From positions 496,001 to 560,000 of the forward strand of contig NC_009042.1 of NCBI RefSeq assembly GCF_000209165.1: a stretch of 64,000 nt of DNA. The letters are read 5' to 3'. This DNA is from Scheffersomyces stipitis CBS 6054. Taxonomy: Eukaryota; Ascomycota; Pichiomycetes; Serinales; Debaryomycetaceae. The notes beneath the pieces are model-generated. The model saw only the letters and a list, made by a program, of their open reading frames with translations, was not told the DNA's origin and searched no databases. Of this stretch, positions 18,049-28,853 are shown piece by piece (position 1 is the first letter of the stretch; each line of letters begins with the position of its first letter). The position numbers and the translations under genes are program-made.

Positions 18049-18265
18049 GACAACATTCTCGTGTGAATTGACCGGTTTATAATTGTAACGAGTTGCAGCT
18101 GACAATCCACCGGAGATGGCCGAATCACAACCAATTTCAGGAACAAATACCAGAAATCTCAGCTCCTGTCAAAAAACAAGATCCTCCTCGGTGTTCCGAG
18201 GGTCGCAGTAACTGGGAACTGGTTGCAACCAATTTCGCAACTATTTTACACTTGCTATTTTTCAA

Positions 18266-21121
18266 TCAAATGTACTTGTAGTCGTCTGAATCAAGAAGTA
18301 CATTTCTCTTGATACAATGCTTTACAAAAGCTTCAGTGACAACACTAGGGATCTTTGTGGTTAAAATAGCATCTTCAAATTGTAATTTTTCACTGATATC
18401 CTTAGTGATGGCCTTAACCTTGTTCAAAACCTCAGTTCTATCCCTGTTCTCTGAATCACCACACACAACAATAAACGAACACCCCGCATGTGCAGCGATT
18501 ACTTCCCCTCCAAACCTCTCTATTCTATCCTGCAATAATTCTACCATATAGTTTTCCGTACTCTGCACTGACACTATATGAAATTTGATATCGTGAAATA
18601 GAAAGCGACGAGGAAACGACTCTTCTGTAGCCAGAACATCCTCGAGAAATTCTCTACGATAGATGTCAACTTCCGTCTCGGGAAGACGTTGGAATCTATT
18701 TCGATCCCACGACTCTACCGTTTGGTGAATAACATAGCTGTCTCCAAATTCATCTTGCCTGTTCTTGAACACAGCCATATTCTTGGATCCAAAGATAAAG
18801 TAAGGCTCAAGGGGTACAATGGCCACTCTGTTGATACACTCAAAGAGCCAACTGGGTCTGACTAAGTCGATACCCTTATCAAAGTAGCTTTTACATGTAG
18901 GCAATTCTCTCTCGGTAACTACAATAGTCTGCCTGGTCCCTAATTTGTGAACCGTATTGGTAATATTCCCGCCGTATTTCTTTACCAATATAATCAATTC
19001 TTCTCTTGTGATTCTATCTCCATTGCGACTTAAGTTGTCACTGAGAATAACGAAATCAAAGCCGCTGAATAGATCAGACTCTACTTTGACCCGTTTTGGT
19101 TGTTGCTCTTGCACAAAAGAATCCTGTAACACTCTTCGCTTCTTGTTGGCAGAGTGAGATTTCTCCAAATCCTTAGAATACTTAGCTTTGATTTGCTTAT
19201 ACTCACTAATAGTGGTACAATCGTGAATTGATTTGTCTTCTCGTATGCTACGACAGTAGAGATTGTGCAATGTAGTTCCCACCGCATAAGTTTTCTCAAC
19301 GGTACAATCAATAGACCTAGCCTTTATCTCTAATACAACTGAATCCCGAGGGTGGATCCAGTGCATTGGTTTCTTTACTCCAAAGTTAAGCACCTTTGAG
19401 GGAGGCAATTGATCCTTGTAAGCTATCCATTTGTTATGGGTTATTCTTTCTATTTTATCATACTCGTCTTCTGTAAACCCATTGGCAACAGTGCAGAAGC
19501 TGTAGAAGACCTGGTCATCATCATTTTTCAAGCCACACATATACGAGATTTTCACACCAGGAACTTTGCCTATTACTGTCAAATCAAGATTCTCACCAAA
19601 CTTCTCAAGATACTCTGGTTTGACCTTTACCCAGTGGGGGTTTCTTTCCCCAATGAAGTACTTCAGCTGCAAATGCTTTACTACAATGCCTTCACTTCTG
19701 GAACTAACTACTTCTCTCATTGCTCTTTGTACATCTTCTGCAGTTGAACCAATTATCGAAGGAAGAAGCTCTAGTCTATGTGGTATTGGGTTTATAATTT
19801 TCTGGAGGATATCCTTTCTGAAGAATAACGGATGATTCGTCAAATTGGTACCATTGATATGGAGAATATCAAACACTAAGAAAAATGGATAAGAAGACTG
19901 CTGTTCATATTGATCGATAGTCGTATACTGTCTGACGGACTCCTGAATAGCCGAAGATTTCAAAGTCCCAAATGGTAGCACTACATTTCTCTTGAAATCC
20001 CATGCCACCATCTCTCCATCCAAAATGATCGAGTCCACTTTACTGGGGAATGCATTGGATAAATACTTGGTAAGAGAGCCGATTTCAAGGTTCTCGCCAT
20101 AAAGAAAGGAATAGTCTTTCAACCTTCTCGAATAAAATTTGAAGTGCTTCCCTTGCTTGTGTAAAACCATTCTGTCGCCATCCATCTTTTCTTCCATGTA
20201 GAACTTTCCAGCAAGATCTTTAGCCGCGAACATCTTCTGGAAGTTCACATCCATGGGAACTGTCATCGACATATCCTTGATCAACTTGTCATAGTTTTTT
20301 GTCAACTTAAATGACAACTGAGGTCGGAATGGGAGTGTCGGGTGTACAGTGAGATCATTCTTATTCAACCTAGTTTCTTGGTTTACGAGATAGTTGAATG
20401 TCTTCTGGAGATTGTTACACACTTTGAACAAGGCTGGAGCATCTGGGTGCCATACACTGAGAAAGTAGTTCTCAAATCGTACTAGAATCGATTTTTTCAA
20501 AATTATATGAAGCAACCATCTGATTTCGGGAATAGAGAGAGAGTCTAGCAAAGGCTTTAAGATGGCTATCTGTTCTTGAGACTTCTTTGCATCATTCAAT
20601 GAGTCCAATTTGGAATTCATTTCGGCTACAGTATACGAATGGCGTGTTGTGATTGGCTGGTTCTGATCGTTGGTAGCAACTGTAGATTCTCTACGATTAG
20701 CAATAATACGCGAGGCCCGCAACGGCAAATCTCGCAAGTTATTTGAATCTACTGTGAATCTTTTCTCCTTCTGGAAACCATGCTTCCAATGGTACAACAC
20801 TTTGTAGTCCTCCGATTCCGGAGGTATGGAATACATCTTGACTATGAGTCTAGCTAGAGTTACATCTCTGATGTAGTAGAGACGTCGGTCCTTATCGGGG
20901 AACACCAAGCGGGCCGTGGGGAATATGTTGTCACCGATGTGAATCCGAAAGGTCTTGATAAACGTCTGGATCACTGACACCTTTTTATCGGAAACGGTTC
21001 TGAAATGGCCCAAGTTGGCCCTGTTGGCACCGTCTAGTTGGGTGAAAAGTTCATCCACCACAAACTTGTACTGCGGCTCCTGGAGATTGGTAGGAGGCTC
21101 GACATTATCTAAGAAAGACAT
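18266..21121 (-). CDS. LIG4: DNA ligase IV
   Basis: DNA ligase IV seals double-strand breaks in non-homologous end joining, working with Lif1 (XRCC4). The 951-residue product matches the family length. It has the N-terminal DNA-binding domain, the adenylation motif EEKMDGDRM with the AMP-accepting lysine at 312 (codon at 20186-20188), the oligonucleotide-binding domain with HWVKVKPEY, and two C-terminal BRCT domains (about 690-790 and 845-945) flanking the partner-binding linker. The frame continues upstream to a TTG at 21181; the ATG at 21121 (MSFLDNVEPP) is chosen. The gene is intact, so NHEJ is probably functional, in line with weak homologous targeting in related yeasts. Confidence 0.95.
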   Translation of the reverse strand: MSFLDNVEPPTNLQEPQYKFVVDELFTQLDGANRANLGHFRTVSDKKVSVIQTFIKTFRIHIGDNIFPTARLVFPDKDRRLYYIRDVTLARLIVKMYSIPPESEDYKVLYHWKHGFQKEKRFTVDSNNLRDLPLRASRIIANRRESTVATNDQNQPITTRHSYTVAEMNSKLDSLNDAKKSQEQIAILKPLLDSLSIPEIRWLLHIILKKSILVRFENYFLSVWHPDAPALFKVCNNLQKTFNYLVNQETRLNKNDLTVHPTLPFRPQLSFKLTKNYDKLIKDMSMTVPMDVNFQKMFAAKDLAGKFYMEEKMDGDRMVLHKQGKHFKFYSRRLKDYSFLYGENLEIGSLTKYLSNAFPSKVDSIILDGEMVAWDFKRNVVLPFGTLKSSAIQESVRQYTTIDQYEQQSSYPFFLVFDILHINGTNLTNHPLFFRKDILQKIINPIPHRLELLPSIIGSTAEDVQRAMREVVSSRSEGIVVKHLQLKYFIGERNPHWVKVKPEYLEKFGENLDLTVIGKVPGVKISYMCGLKNDDDQVFYSFCTVANGFTEDEYDKIERITHNKWIAYKDQLPPSKVLNFGVKKPMHWIHPRDSVVLEIKARSIDCTVEKTYAVGTTLHNLYCRSIREDKSIHDCTTISEYKQIKAKYSKDLEKSHSANKKRRVLQDSFVQEQQPKRVKVESDLFSGFDFVILSDNLSRNGDRITREELIILVKKYGGNITNTVHKLGTRQTIVVTERELPTCKSYFDKGIDLVRPSWLFECINRVAIVPLEPYFIFGSKNMAVFKNRQDEFGDSYVIHQTVESWDRNRFQRLPETEVDIYRREFLEDVLATEESFPRRFLFHDIKFHIVSVQSTENYMVELLQDRIERFGGEVIAAHAGCSFIVVCGDSENRDRTEVLNKVKAITKDISEKLQFEDAILTTKIPSVVTEAFVKHCIKRNVLLDSDDYKYI

Positions 21122-23395
21122 GGCCAGAAAGAAGGGAATTAGAGAAATTGAAACTGCGCAATTGCAATGCACAATCTGCAAAGGAAGGAAGAAGTCGATT
21201 TAGATAAGAATATTATTGGGACGATAAGACAGACAGTGCAGGAAACAGCGTTTGGCTACTAGGGAGGTTCAGAGTGCGAGCAAGTGGAGCTAACAGCGGC
21301 AGTGCACAAGGTGAGAGCCAGAGTTGGTGGGCTGAGTGGCTGACATAATTCCGTTAGTTATGAGCGATAGCAATTTGTTAAGCCTATATGTACAATGAAG
21401 TATTCTTGACGTTAACGCTAATTATATATGTAAGATTCAAAATCTAAATGCTTAAATTGTACAGCTAACAGAGAAATCTATACGGTAACAATCTGAGCTG
21501 CAGCAGGTGGAAAAGCGTAAGCCCACCCAGACGGAATTCTCTTCATTATTCACATTATCCACAAGCGTCTCCCATGTAACCTCACATCATCGAGGCAGTG
21601 GTCTTGGCCCCGTTGGCTGTGCAGTTAAGAATTCCACACTACATGCCCTGCGCCCAGATTGGCTTATGGACATTCGTAAGGGCTATGGAATGTATGCCCA
21701 CCCAGGAACGACAATCCTCAGATACACGGACATTTCCATACGATTTTTCACTATTATATGCTATTATACGAAGGCAGAAGATGTTCCCACCAGCTGTAGT
21801 GGTGGGGACAGCCCACACGACATTTAGCCCCATTTACGAGCTTCTCCAGATCCATGGAACATCTTGCCAGTCTAGATAAGGCAAGAAATGGCCCAAAAAG
21901 GCTAAAGACTAAAGCTAAAGGGTGCCGGCCAGAATGTGGACTACATAGACGCTGTGCATACAGTTGAGCCCGTACCCGTACAATGGGAACAGCGAACCAA
22001 TTGGGACTTGTTGGCTCATCCAGGGGCTGTCAGCGAAAGCGAAAAAATTCCACAAATAATGATATTTTCTGGGAGACACAATTTAGTGGGAAATAATAGA
22101 ACTGCCTAGGAATACATGCAAAAGAGCTACGAAAGAGGAGAAACGCCGTCGGCGCAGCCCTCTGTACTACACGGTCTTGGTAGCACAGTGAACGGGTTGG
22201 CAACATGACATTTGCAGAGGATCACCAGTGCCTGTGTCCATACGACGGTGAGAGAATCGACCCCAGCCGGAGTCTGGCAGGTATGACGTAATGACAAATA
22301 TTGCGACGATCGCCGTATTTTTTAGATTGCGATGGCCGAATTTTCAAGCCCAAGTCGCAAGTGTGGGAGTTGCGGAAGTGGTTATCTCCAGCCAACGGTC
22401 CCTATACGGCCCCATTGGTGTTTCAGGAAGGCAGAAATCGACACAGAACGCTCACACTAGAATAAGCTCCAGAGCTCAGGTCCCTCTTTCAAAAATTTGA
22501 GATGAATCTGACAAGCGTTTGTACCTTCTGCGGCACCAGGCTCGTTGCGATAAGATGGCATATGGCACAACTCTTTCTTTTTCAGGACCCGTCGCTTCCT
22601 CTGGGCCACCCAGCTTCATGACCCCAGCTTTCCAGACCAGGCCGGAGCAGGTATGGCCGGAAGTGCACCGGAGTCTTGGCTCATCGCTACAGGGCTCCTT
22701 TAGTTTCGGGCTGTTTTGGAAAACATATGAGGTTTAATTATATATAGAAGCATCTGTGGCAGACAGGCTATTTTTTTCATATATTTTTCTCTGGCTCCAT
22801 CTCACTAATCATTAGTAACAACTCTGTAGCAGACTTATATATTCACATATATAACGTCATATAAATCGTATCCACACACAAGATAGATATATATCTGTGC
22901 CATTTATCCACATCAGGTTATTTCTTGTTTTTTCTCTGCCACACTAGCGATTCCATATCGTTCCCATCTGGCTGCGGTCGCCCCTTTGGAAATTTCTCCT
23001 GCCGAAAAGTCAACTGGCACAAACCCTGCCTCCTTCTATTTATATACCGATAAACGACGAGATCCAGCGTCGATCTCGATTTGCTACTGGCTATAGTTTA
23101 TTCCTTACCGAGACCAGCAAGTCTCATTCAACAGCAAAGTATCATTGCACAAACCAAGACTGTTGGCACCATTCTTCAGAGCTCCAACTCCGAGTGCGGT
23201 TCATTCCTAAATTTCACTGCTATTTTCCACGGTCTCATCTCATCAACCTGAACCACTTGGAACCAGTTGAAACTTTTCACGACATTCGCTTAGCATTTAC
23301 TCAGCACTCCAGCATATTCCACTGTATCACTATCGAGTTATAGCTTACGAATCTAGCTATACTCACTATATATTCACGATCTCACAATTATCAGC
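21122..23395. promoter_or_regulatory. 2.3-kb intergenic region, LIG4 5' and SKG3 5'
   Basis: This is the largest gene-poor stretch. Short frames at 21507-21827 and nearby have no family similarity and poor codon use. The right part is promoter-like: TATA-rich DNA at 22740-22880, a CCCCT stress-type element near 22983, a TATTTATATACC at about 23036, then a CT/CA-rich leader up to the SKG3 ATG. TGACGTAA lies near 22285. I see no tRNA or snoRNA signature, but an unannotated non-coding RNA cannot be excluded. Confidence 0.45.
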
Positions 23396-25879
23396 ATGCC
23401 GTTTCGTCTCCCAAACCCAAACAGTGTCATCAATAAGATCAGGTCCTCTTCCAACCAGAGCCAACCGAGCACACCATCGCAAGATTTGTCTGAATCATCC
23501 CCTACTAAGACAGCGGCCGTGTCCGTGAGCATACCACTCACAGAATCTTCAACAAACTCTTCCTTGTCCAGAAGTCCCCCAGTACAAAACCTTTCAGATC
23601 CGTTCCGATTGTCACTTCCGAAAATCGACACTCGGCTCTATTCGGACTCCAACAATTCCGAGGTTTCGTCTTTGGTCGGAGGTTCTTCACCAAGTTCTCC
23701 GGTTACGGGATCTAATTTTGCACGGGGGTTTTCTCCTTTAAAAGCACCAAAAATGACCTCTCCAGATGCTTCCTCGTCTATCTACTCGGGTAACGGCCAC
23801 AGAAGAACGCTTTCCGACCGAACCAAGGCAACGCCAGCCTCATTTGTCAGACATCTGCGAATTTATTCACTGGACGGCCCAAACCTCGGAAGTCCCAACG
23901 CACTGGTCGGATCTCTAAACGGCCGACTGCTATTGCTCCAGAACAAGGTCCAGACCCAGGACCTTCCACCAGAACTCTCGCCCATAGTTAACCTCATCAA
24001 TGCCCAGCGGTTGAGAACGTATGCCATCGGCAGTTTCCAAATTCCGGCCGTTTACGAAAACGAAACAGCCTGGATCGAAGTTGAAGCTAAGTTGACAGGG
24101 TCTGAATTGGCCGTCTGGCGCCCCTCTACTGAAGAGTTCACCCTTGAAAATGGAAACAATGAGTTCAAACCCAAGTACATCAACTTGATAGATTTCCGTG
24201 TTGAAGTCTGCAAAGGTACCGAGAATCAAATCAAGATCTACCAGGACTTCCAGGACGAGAACACTGTTTTAATCCAATTCAACTCGAGAATGGATCTCAA
24301 TGATTGGGTTTCTGCTATTTTTTTGAGCAAGTTTGAGTACAATTCGCTCAACGAGGCATTTACAGCCGTCATGTTGTCTCTTAAAGGCTCAAAGCTCGCG
24401 GATATTCATGTTCTCTTATCGCTGAAAAAACGATTTGCAAAGTATGAATGGTGTAATTTACGTCTCCCACAGATCTCGTCCAAATGGCTCAAGGTTTATG
24501 TGTGTATCTTTCCAAGCGATAACAAGAAGAAGGGAAGAATTGAGATCTACACCTCGGAAAAAATGACCAAGAAGAACTTGATGGTCTATATTCCAAACTT
24601 AACAAATGCATATAACGTGTACCCAGAACAGGCTAACATGATTGACGTCAACTCCATCATGAAGTTGAATGGAGAAATCCACGTCAATAAGCAGTATGCG
24701 CATTTGTTCACTCACCACACTCAGTCTAATAATAACGATCTTGTAATTTCTTCTGGGTTTGGTTTGGATCCTCCGGCTTCGCCTTCTATAGCTAGTGCCA
24801 TTCGCACTTTTGGCAGAAGCGAGTCGAACAGCTCCTTGTCTTCTGTAGCTGCTGGAGGACCACCAGTAACTCCATACCACACGCATTCGAAAAGCTTGTC
24901 TGTAGCTTCGACTACTTCGTTTTTCAATAATGGTCCTACTCCTACTCCGGACGATCACCATAGTAAAAAGTTGCACCGTAGAACGTTTTCTGGTGCTTCT
25001 GCCTCCAGTACCAGTCAGAGTGGAACTCCAGAAGCAAACTCTCCCAAGGGATCGTCTTTCTTCAAGAAGAATATGTCGAATTTCGTCACGGCCGAGTACT
25101 TGTATCTTATGCCTGTATCTCATCCAGGGGTTCCAGCCATCGAAACCATGATCCGTAACTACTTCCACATCATTGATGCCTACAAGTTGTACGGTAGACC
25201 AAAGAAGATGATCAGTGAAAAAACAGATCCAGGATCGTTGTTGTTTGGCTTACCCTCGTTGCCGCATTATCAATACCTTTCTATTGACGATGTGCATAAC
25301 TTGGCAGAGCAGAACATTAATGAGTGTATCGAAGAAAACTGGACCGAGTTCGAATGGAGTAGAGTGTTCAAAGAAGCGATTTCCGTCAAATATAAAAACC
25401 CCAAGAAGATCTACAAGGGTCATGGGGACATCGGCAAGTTGTACAGCAACTTAGACATCGACTATGATGAGATTGCCAGTCCTTCAGCATTGAAAGTTGC
25501 AAGTAATGAATATGATAGCTTCTACGAGTCGTTGAGTCCACCTATTAGTCAACACTTCAGCGACGGAGCTTTGGGAGAGCCTATCAGCTTGGCTGGTGGA
25601 AGACAAAGAGCAGTTTCTTCACCTTTATCCAATGCCTACCCCATAATCAAGCATGAAAACGACAAGGAAGAAGAAGATGACGAATATGAAGTTGAAGTAG
25701 AGGTCGATAGCGATGTCCAGACCAACAGCAGTCGATTGAAGTTGAACAATGAAGATGTAAACAATTACAAGTATGAGACGTTGGCCCCTATAGTTGATAT
25801 GCCCACTCCAGTGGAAGAACTCCACCCATACAAGAATATGATAGACTTGATCCTGAACGACGGTACAGCCAAGGTGTAA
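23396..25879 (+). CDS. SKG3: PH-domain protein of the Skg3/Caf120 family
   Basis: S. cerevisiae has two paralogues, Skg3 (bud site, cell wall/polarity) and Caf120 (Ccr4-Not associated). This single 827-residue product has a Ser/Thr/Pro-rich N-terminus (1-150), a first conserved block with an LRTYAIGSFQIPAVY segment, a PH-like domain containing WLKVYVCIFPSDNKKKGRIEIY and the family-diagnostic NAYNVYPEQANMIDVNSIMK, then a low-complexity stretch with many Ser, and a C-terminal acidic run (EEEDDEYEVEVEVDS). The S. cerevisiae proteins are longer, near 1,000 residues. It probably binds phosphoinositides at the bud cortex, by family inference. ATG at 23396 is preceded by a long CT-rich leader. Confidence 0.8.
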   Translation: MPFRLPNPNSVINKIRSSSNQSQPSTPSQDLSESSPTKTAAVSVSIPLTESSTNSSLSRSPPVQNLSDPFRLSLPKIDTRLYSDSNNSEVSSLVGGSSPSSPVTGSNFARGFSPLKAPKMTSPDASSSIYSGNGHRRTLSDRTKATPASFVRHLRIYSLDGPNLGSPNALVGSLNGRLLLLQNKVQTQDLPPELSPIVNLINAQRLRTYAIGSFQIPAVYENETAWIEVEAKLTGSELAVWRPSTEEFTLENGNNEFKPKYINLIDFRVEVCKGTENQIKIYQDFQDENTVLIQFNSRMDLNDWVSAIFLSKFEYNSLNEAFTAVMLSLKGSKLADIHVLLSLKKRFAKYEWCNLRLPQISSKWLKVYVCIFPSDNKKKGRIEIYTSEKMTKKNLMVYIPNLTNAYNVYPEQANMIDVNSIMKLNGEIHVNKQYAHLFTHHTQSNNNDLVISSGFGLDPPASPSIASAIRTFGRSESNSSLSSVAAGGPPVTPYHTHSKSLSVASTTSFFNNGPTPTPDDHHSKKLHRRTFSGASASSTSQSGTPEANSPKGSSFFKKNMSNFVTAEYLYLMPVSHPGVPAIETMIRNYFHIIDAYKLYGRPKKMISEKTDPGSLLFGLPSLPHYQYLSIDDVHNLAEQNINECIEENWTEFEWSRVFKEAISVKYKNPKKIYKGHGDIGKLYSNLDIDYDEIASPSALKVASNEYDSFYESLSPPISQHFSDGALGEPISLAGGRQRAVSSPLSNAYPIIKHENDKEEEDDEYEVEVEVDSDVQTNSSRLKLNNEDVNNYKYETLAPIVDMPTPVEELHPYKNMIDLILNDGTAKV

Positions 25880-25991
25880 TCGGTAGTTCTCGTGCTCGCA
25901 TGCATAGTTTTATAGAAATGTACAATAAGTGAAGAGTCTAGAGTAACGGTAGAGATAGTGGCCTATAGATATTGCTGTTATGAGTTATGCC

Positions 25992-26201
25992 TTATTGACA
26001 CAACAGCTTGTTGTAGGTTATGGCTTCAAGTACTCTTAGTGGGTCAATCAGCCGTGGTGTCTCCGGTAGACAGAATTCGGTATTTCCACTATAAAGATCA
26101 GTACAATAGTCGTAATATTTGACACGAAGGTGGGGGAGATCAGAAAGATAAGCCGATTCTGGAGACTTCATTCCACTTTTGTCAATGGCCGAGACGGCCA
26201 T
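25992..26201 (-). CDS. Small hypothetical protein (69 residues)
   Basis: An ATG-initiated 69-codon frame lies tail-to-tail with SKG3 and divergent from RNR2. The product has three Cys (YDYCTDLY, TEFCLP, KLLCQ end), no membrane segment and no motif I recognise. Its codon mix is not optimal and it uses CTG twice. The LIDPLRVLEAITYNKLL stretch could form a helix. It shares the ACGCGT-containing promoter with RNR2. It may be a real small gene, the last exon of a spliced gene, or chance. Confidence 0.35.
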   Translation of the reverse strand: MAVSAIDKSGMKSPESAYLSDLPHLRVKYYDYCTDLYSGNTEFCLPETPRLIDPLRVLEAITYNKLLCQ

Positions 26202-27088
26202 CTTGTGATGGACTAATTATAGATTACTAAAACTGACTAACACGTCCGAGAATTATGAATTAGTAAGACGCGTGTAGTGAAAACCGATCCGATTCAAAGT
26301 GAGCCAACCACCAGACGTAATCTGGCCATAGTTAACGAACTGCAAAACAAGCAGCATTACTAACCGCATGAACGCAAGCAACACACAACAAGTGAAACAG
26401 GCTACAATTTGTTTACCTATTGCTGGTTTGGGACGTGTGGCAGACACGTCTTTGACAAGACACGTCTTTGTCCCTACACGTCCTGCCTTTTTCATCATAG
26501 ATACGGAATTATACGTGTCTCTCGATGCCGTACACGTCTATTGTTACGCGTTCAAATCAGGGCATAAGTAAACAAAGCCAACCTGCAAAGGGACGGAGAT
26601 GAGATGAAATCGAATTATTGACTCAGCAATTGCGGAACGGAAAGGACGGGCAATTAGCTGGGAAGACTAGCACATACGAATACAACCGCAATGAAGTCAC
26701 CACACCCATTGTATGCTCAATAGGAGCTACATTGAGAGCAATACAGCTCTTACTGGCTTCCCATATAAATATGCACCATTTGCAGAGTCAACGCGTCTCG
26801 TGACTACAACCTGCAAATTCCACCTCTTCCTGAGAACTTTTCGTGAATCCACAACAACTAATATCTTAACTATACCCGTCCACGGAATATAGCAGAATAA
26901 TATCTTGGTATTGTTTTTGTTTTATTTAGTGTAATTTTGCAGCCTGTCCCAGTATATAAGTAAGGGCGATTCCCAGCTACTGAGTTTTCACATTTTCCAG
27001 TTTCATCACTTGCGACACGAAAATAACTCCAAGAGTATCACGTTATCAAAAGCTTTTCACTTCCTCTTTGTCTAATATCAACTTCACA
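26202..27088. promoter_or_regulatory. RNR2 upstream region
   Basis: ACGCGT (the MCB core bound by MBF) occurs at 26268-26273, 26546-26551 and 26791-26796. ACACGTC occurs at 26240, 26444, 26460, 26476 and 26532, plus GACGTGT at 26432 on the other strand. CCATAGTTAAC lies at 26326-26336. TTTTGCAGCC precedes a likely TATA region (CAGTATATAAGTAAG near 26950). The start region ends with the A-rich leader before the RNR2 ATG. Confidence 0.65.
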
Positions 27089-28342
27089 ATGTCTGTTCAA
27101 CAAACTCCAACCAACGGGTTGACTGGTAAGATCTCTTCTTTAGACGTGTCTAACATGAAGGGCAAGTCATTAACCGACCAACTAGCAGCTGAAGCCCAGC
27201 AAAAAGACGTGTCCCAGAACTTGGCTATTGCTAAGGCCAATCTCGGATCCGTTCAGGAAGTTACCCCAGAGGCCAAGGACAACGCTGACGAAGAACACAG
27301 TGCCTTTTTGGCTAAGCACAAAGTGCACCGTCACGAGTTGAAGGCCATGGAAAAGGACGAACCTTTGTTGATGGAAAACACGCGTCGTTTTGTTCTTTTC
27401 CCCATCAAGTACAACGAAGTGTGGCAAATGTACAAGAAGGCCGAGGCCTCCTTCTGGACTGCCGAGGAAATTGACTTGAGTAAGGATATCACCGACTGGA
27501 ACAACCGTTTGAATGATAACGAGAGATTCTTCATTTCCAGAATCCTTGCCTTCTTTGCCGCTTCGGACGGAATTGTCAACGAGAACTTGGTAGAAAACTT
27601 TTCTGCTGAAGTTCAGATTCCAGAAGCCAAGTGTTTCTACGGATTCCAGATCATGATGGAAAACATCCATTCAGAGACCTACTCGTTGTTGATCGACTCC
27701 TACATCAAGGATCCAAAGGAAGCTGACTTCTTGTTCAATGCTATCGACAACATCCCATGTATCAGAAAGAAGGCTGACTGGGCCTTGAGATGGATTTCTG
27801 ATGACGACGCCTTGTTTGGTGAAAGATTGGTCGCTTTTGCCGCTGTTGAAGGTATCTTTTTCTCTGGTTCTTTTGCTTCCATCTTCTGGTTGAAGAAGAA
27901 GGGTTTGATGCCAGGTTTGACTTTCTCCAACGAGTTGATCTGCAGAGATGAAGGTTTGCACACCGACTTCGCCTGTTTGTTGTTCTCTCACTTGCAGAAC
28001 AGACCCGATGCCGAAATCGTGGAGAAGATCATCACCGAGGCCGTCAAGATCGAGAAGGAGTTCTTCACTGACGCTTTGCCTCTGTCGTTGTTGGGTATGA
28101 ACGCCGAATTGATGTGTCAATATGTCGAATTTGTCGCTGACAGATTGTTGGTTGCCTTGGGAAACAAGAAGGTCTACAACGTCACCAACCCATTCGATTT
28201 TATGGAAAACATCTCGTTGGCTGGTAAGACCAACTTCTTCGAAAAGAGAGTCAGTGACTACCAAAAGGCCGGTGTCATGGCCAAGTCTGGCAGCGACAAC
28301 AAGACCCCGCTGAACAACTTCTCGTTCGATGAAGATTTCTAA
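27089..28342 (+). CDS. RNR2: Ribonucleotide reductase small subunit
   Basis: Rnr2 carries the di-iron/tyrosyl-radical cofactor that drives ribonucleotide reduction by the large subunit, providing dNTPs for S phase and repair. The 417-residue product has all iron ligands: Asp160 (FAASDG), Glu191 and His194 (ENIHSETY), Glu254 (AVEGIFFSG), Glu288 and His291 (CRDEGLHTD), and the radical Tyr198. The C-terminus FSFDEDF is the large-subunit-binding tail. It is the catalytic Rnr2 type, not the ligand-poor Rnr4 type. The frame opens at TTG 27068; the ATG at 27089 is used. CTG codons occur at 28082 and near the C-terminus. MCB elements upstream fit G1/S expression. Confidence 0.96.
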   Translation: MSVQQTPTNGLTGKISSLDVSNMKGKSLTDQLAAEAQQKDVSQNLAIAKANLGSVQEVTPEAKDNADEEHSAFLAKHKVHRHELKAMEKDEPLLMENTRRFVLFPIKYNEVWQMYKKAEASFWTAEEIDLSKDITDWNNRLNDNERFFISRILAFFAASDGIVNENLVENFSAEVQIPEAKCFYGFQIMMENIHSETYSLLIDSYIKDPKEADFLFNAIDNIPCIRKKADWALRWISDDDALFGERLVAFAAVEGIFFSGSFASIFWLKKKGLMPGLTFSNELICRDEGLHTDFACLLFSHLQNRPDAEIVEKIITEAVKIEKEFFTDALPLSLLGMNAELMCQYVEFVADRLLVALGNKKVYNVTNPFDFMENISLAGKTNFFEKRVSDYQKAGVMAKSGSDNKTPLNNFSFDEDF

Positions 28343-28853
28343 ACAATTTGCATCTCAGAAAAAGTTGGTTATGTCATTTATATCACGGTTGTCTGTTTGG
28401 GTTTTTTATGTCTATTTGTTTTAATACTCTGTTCTCCACTTCAATTCTGATTCCAAGCACCGTTTGGCTTGTACTATATTATTAATTTGTATAAAATATA
28501 CAATTGTCATTATCTAAAATCTACGATTCTGATTGTAAGTGTTGGCTGGTATCTTGAACTCTACAATAACTATCATTAGCTGTGCAATGAAGAACTCACT
28601 ATAAGACACGTGAGTTGTCGTTTTGAACCTCTTTATCTTCGTTTCTATAGAAAGTTACTAGTCAGAATCTATATACTACAATATGTTTCTCGACAACGCG
28701 GAGCTAGTGGAGTATTCAGATGGTCCCAACTATGCTTATCACTGAAGTCTCGGAAAACGAAACAATTTTCCTAAGTATATAAAATTTGCGATGCGAAAAA
28801 AAGTATTAAATTTTTATCTATCCACCTAATAACATCAAACAGAACGAGACACA
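28343..28853. promoter_or_regulatory. RNR2 3' / TSR3 5' region
   Basis: Contains the RNR2 3' UTR and the TSR3 promoter. CACGTG lies at 28607-28612. A 20-codon upstream reading frame (ATG at 28683, stop ending 28745) precedes TSR3. The last 60 bases are AT-rich. Confidence 0.45.

Larger units (their letters stand above)
17393..18265. promoter_or_regulatory. Transporter promoter / LIG4 3' region
   Basis: This 873-bp region carries an inverted repeat CCGGTC (17788-17793) and GACCGG (17800-17805) with a 6-bp spacer, like a zinc-cluster factor site, and the CATAGTTAAG tandem array at 17966-18048. Further CCGG motifs lie near 18070 and 18110. No coding region is supported. Confidence 0.5.

Noticed and set aside
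17916..18146. A minus-strand frame over the CATAGTTAAG array, with repeated LNYGI.
   Set aside because: The repetitive peptide is a by-product of the 15-bp DNA repeat, a multiple of three.
21507..21827. A plus-strand frame of about 106 codons between LIG4 and SKG3.
   Set aside because: Composition and codon use are unlike neighbours and no family similarity is seen.
27182..28264. Two open frames on the minus strand opposite RNR2.
   Set aside because: Same shadow effect from a highly expressed gene; no motif and no promoter context.
28683..28745. A 20-codon ATG frame before TSR3.
   Set aside because: Too short to support as a gene; may be an upstream reading frame if the leader is long.
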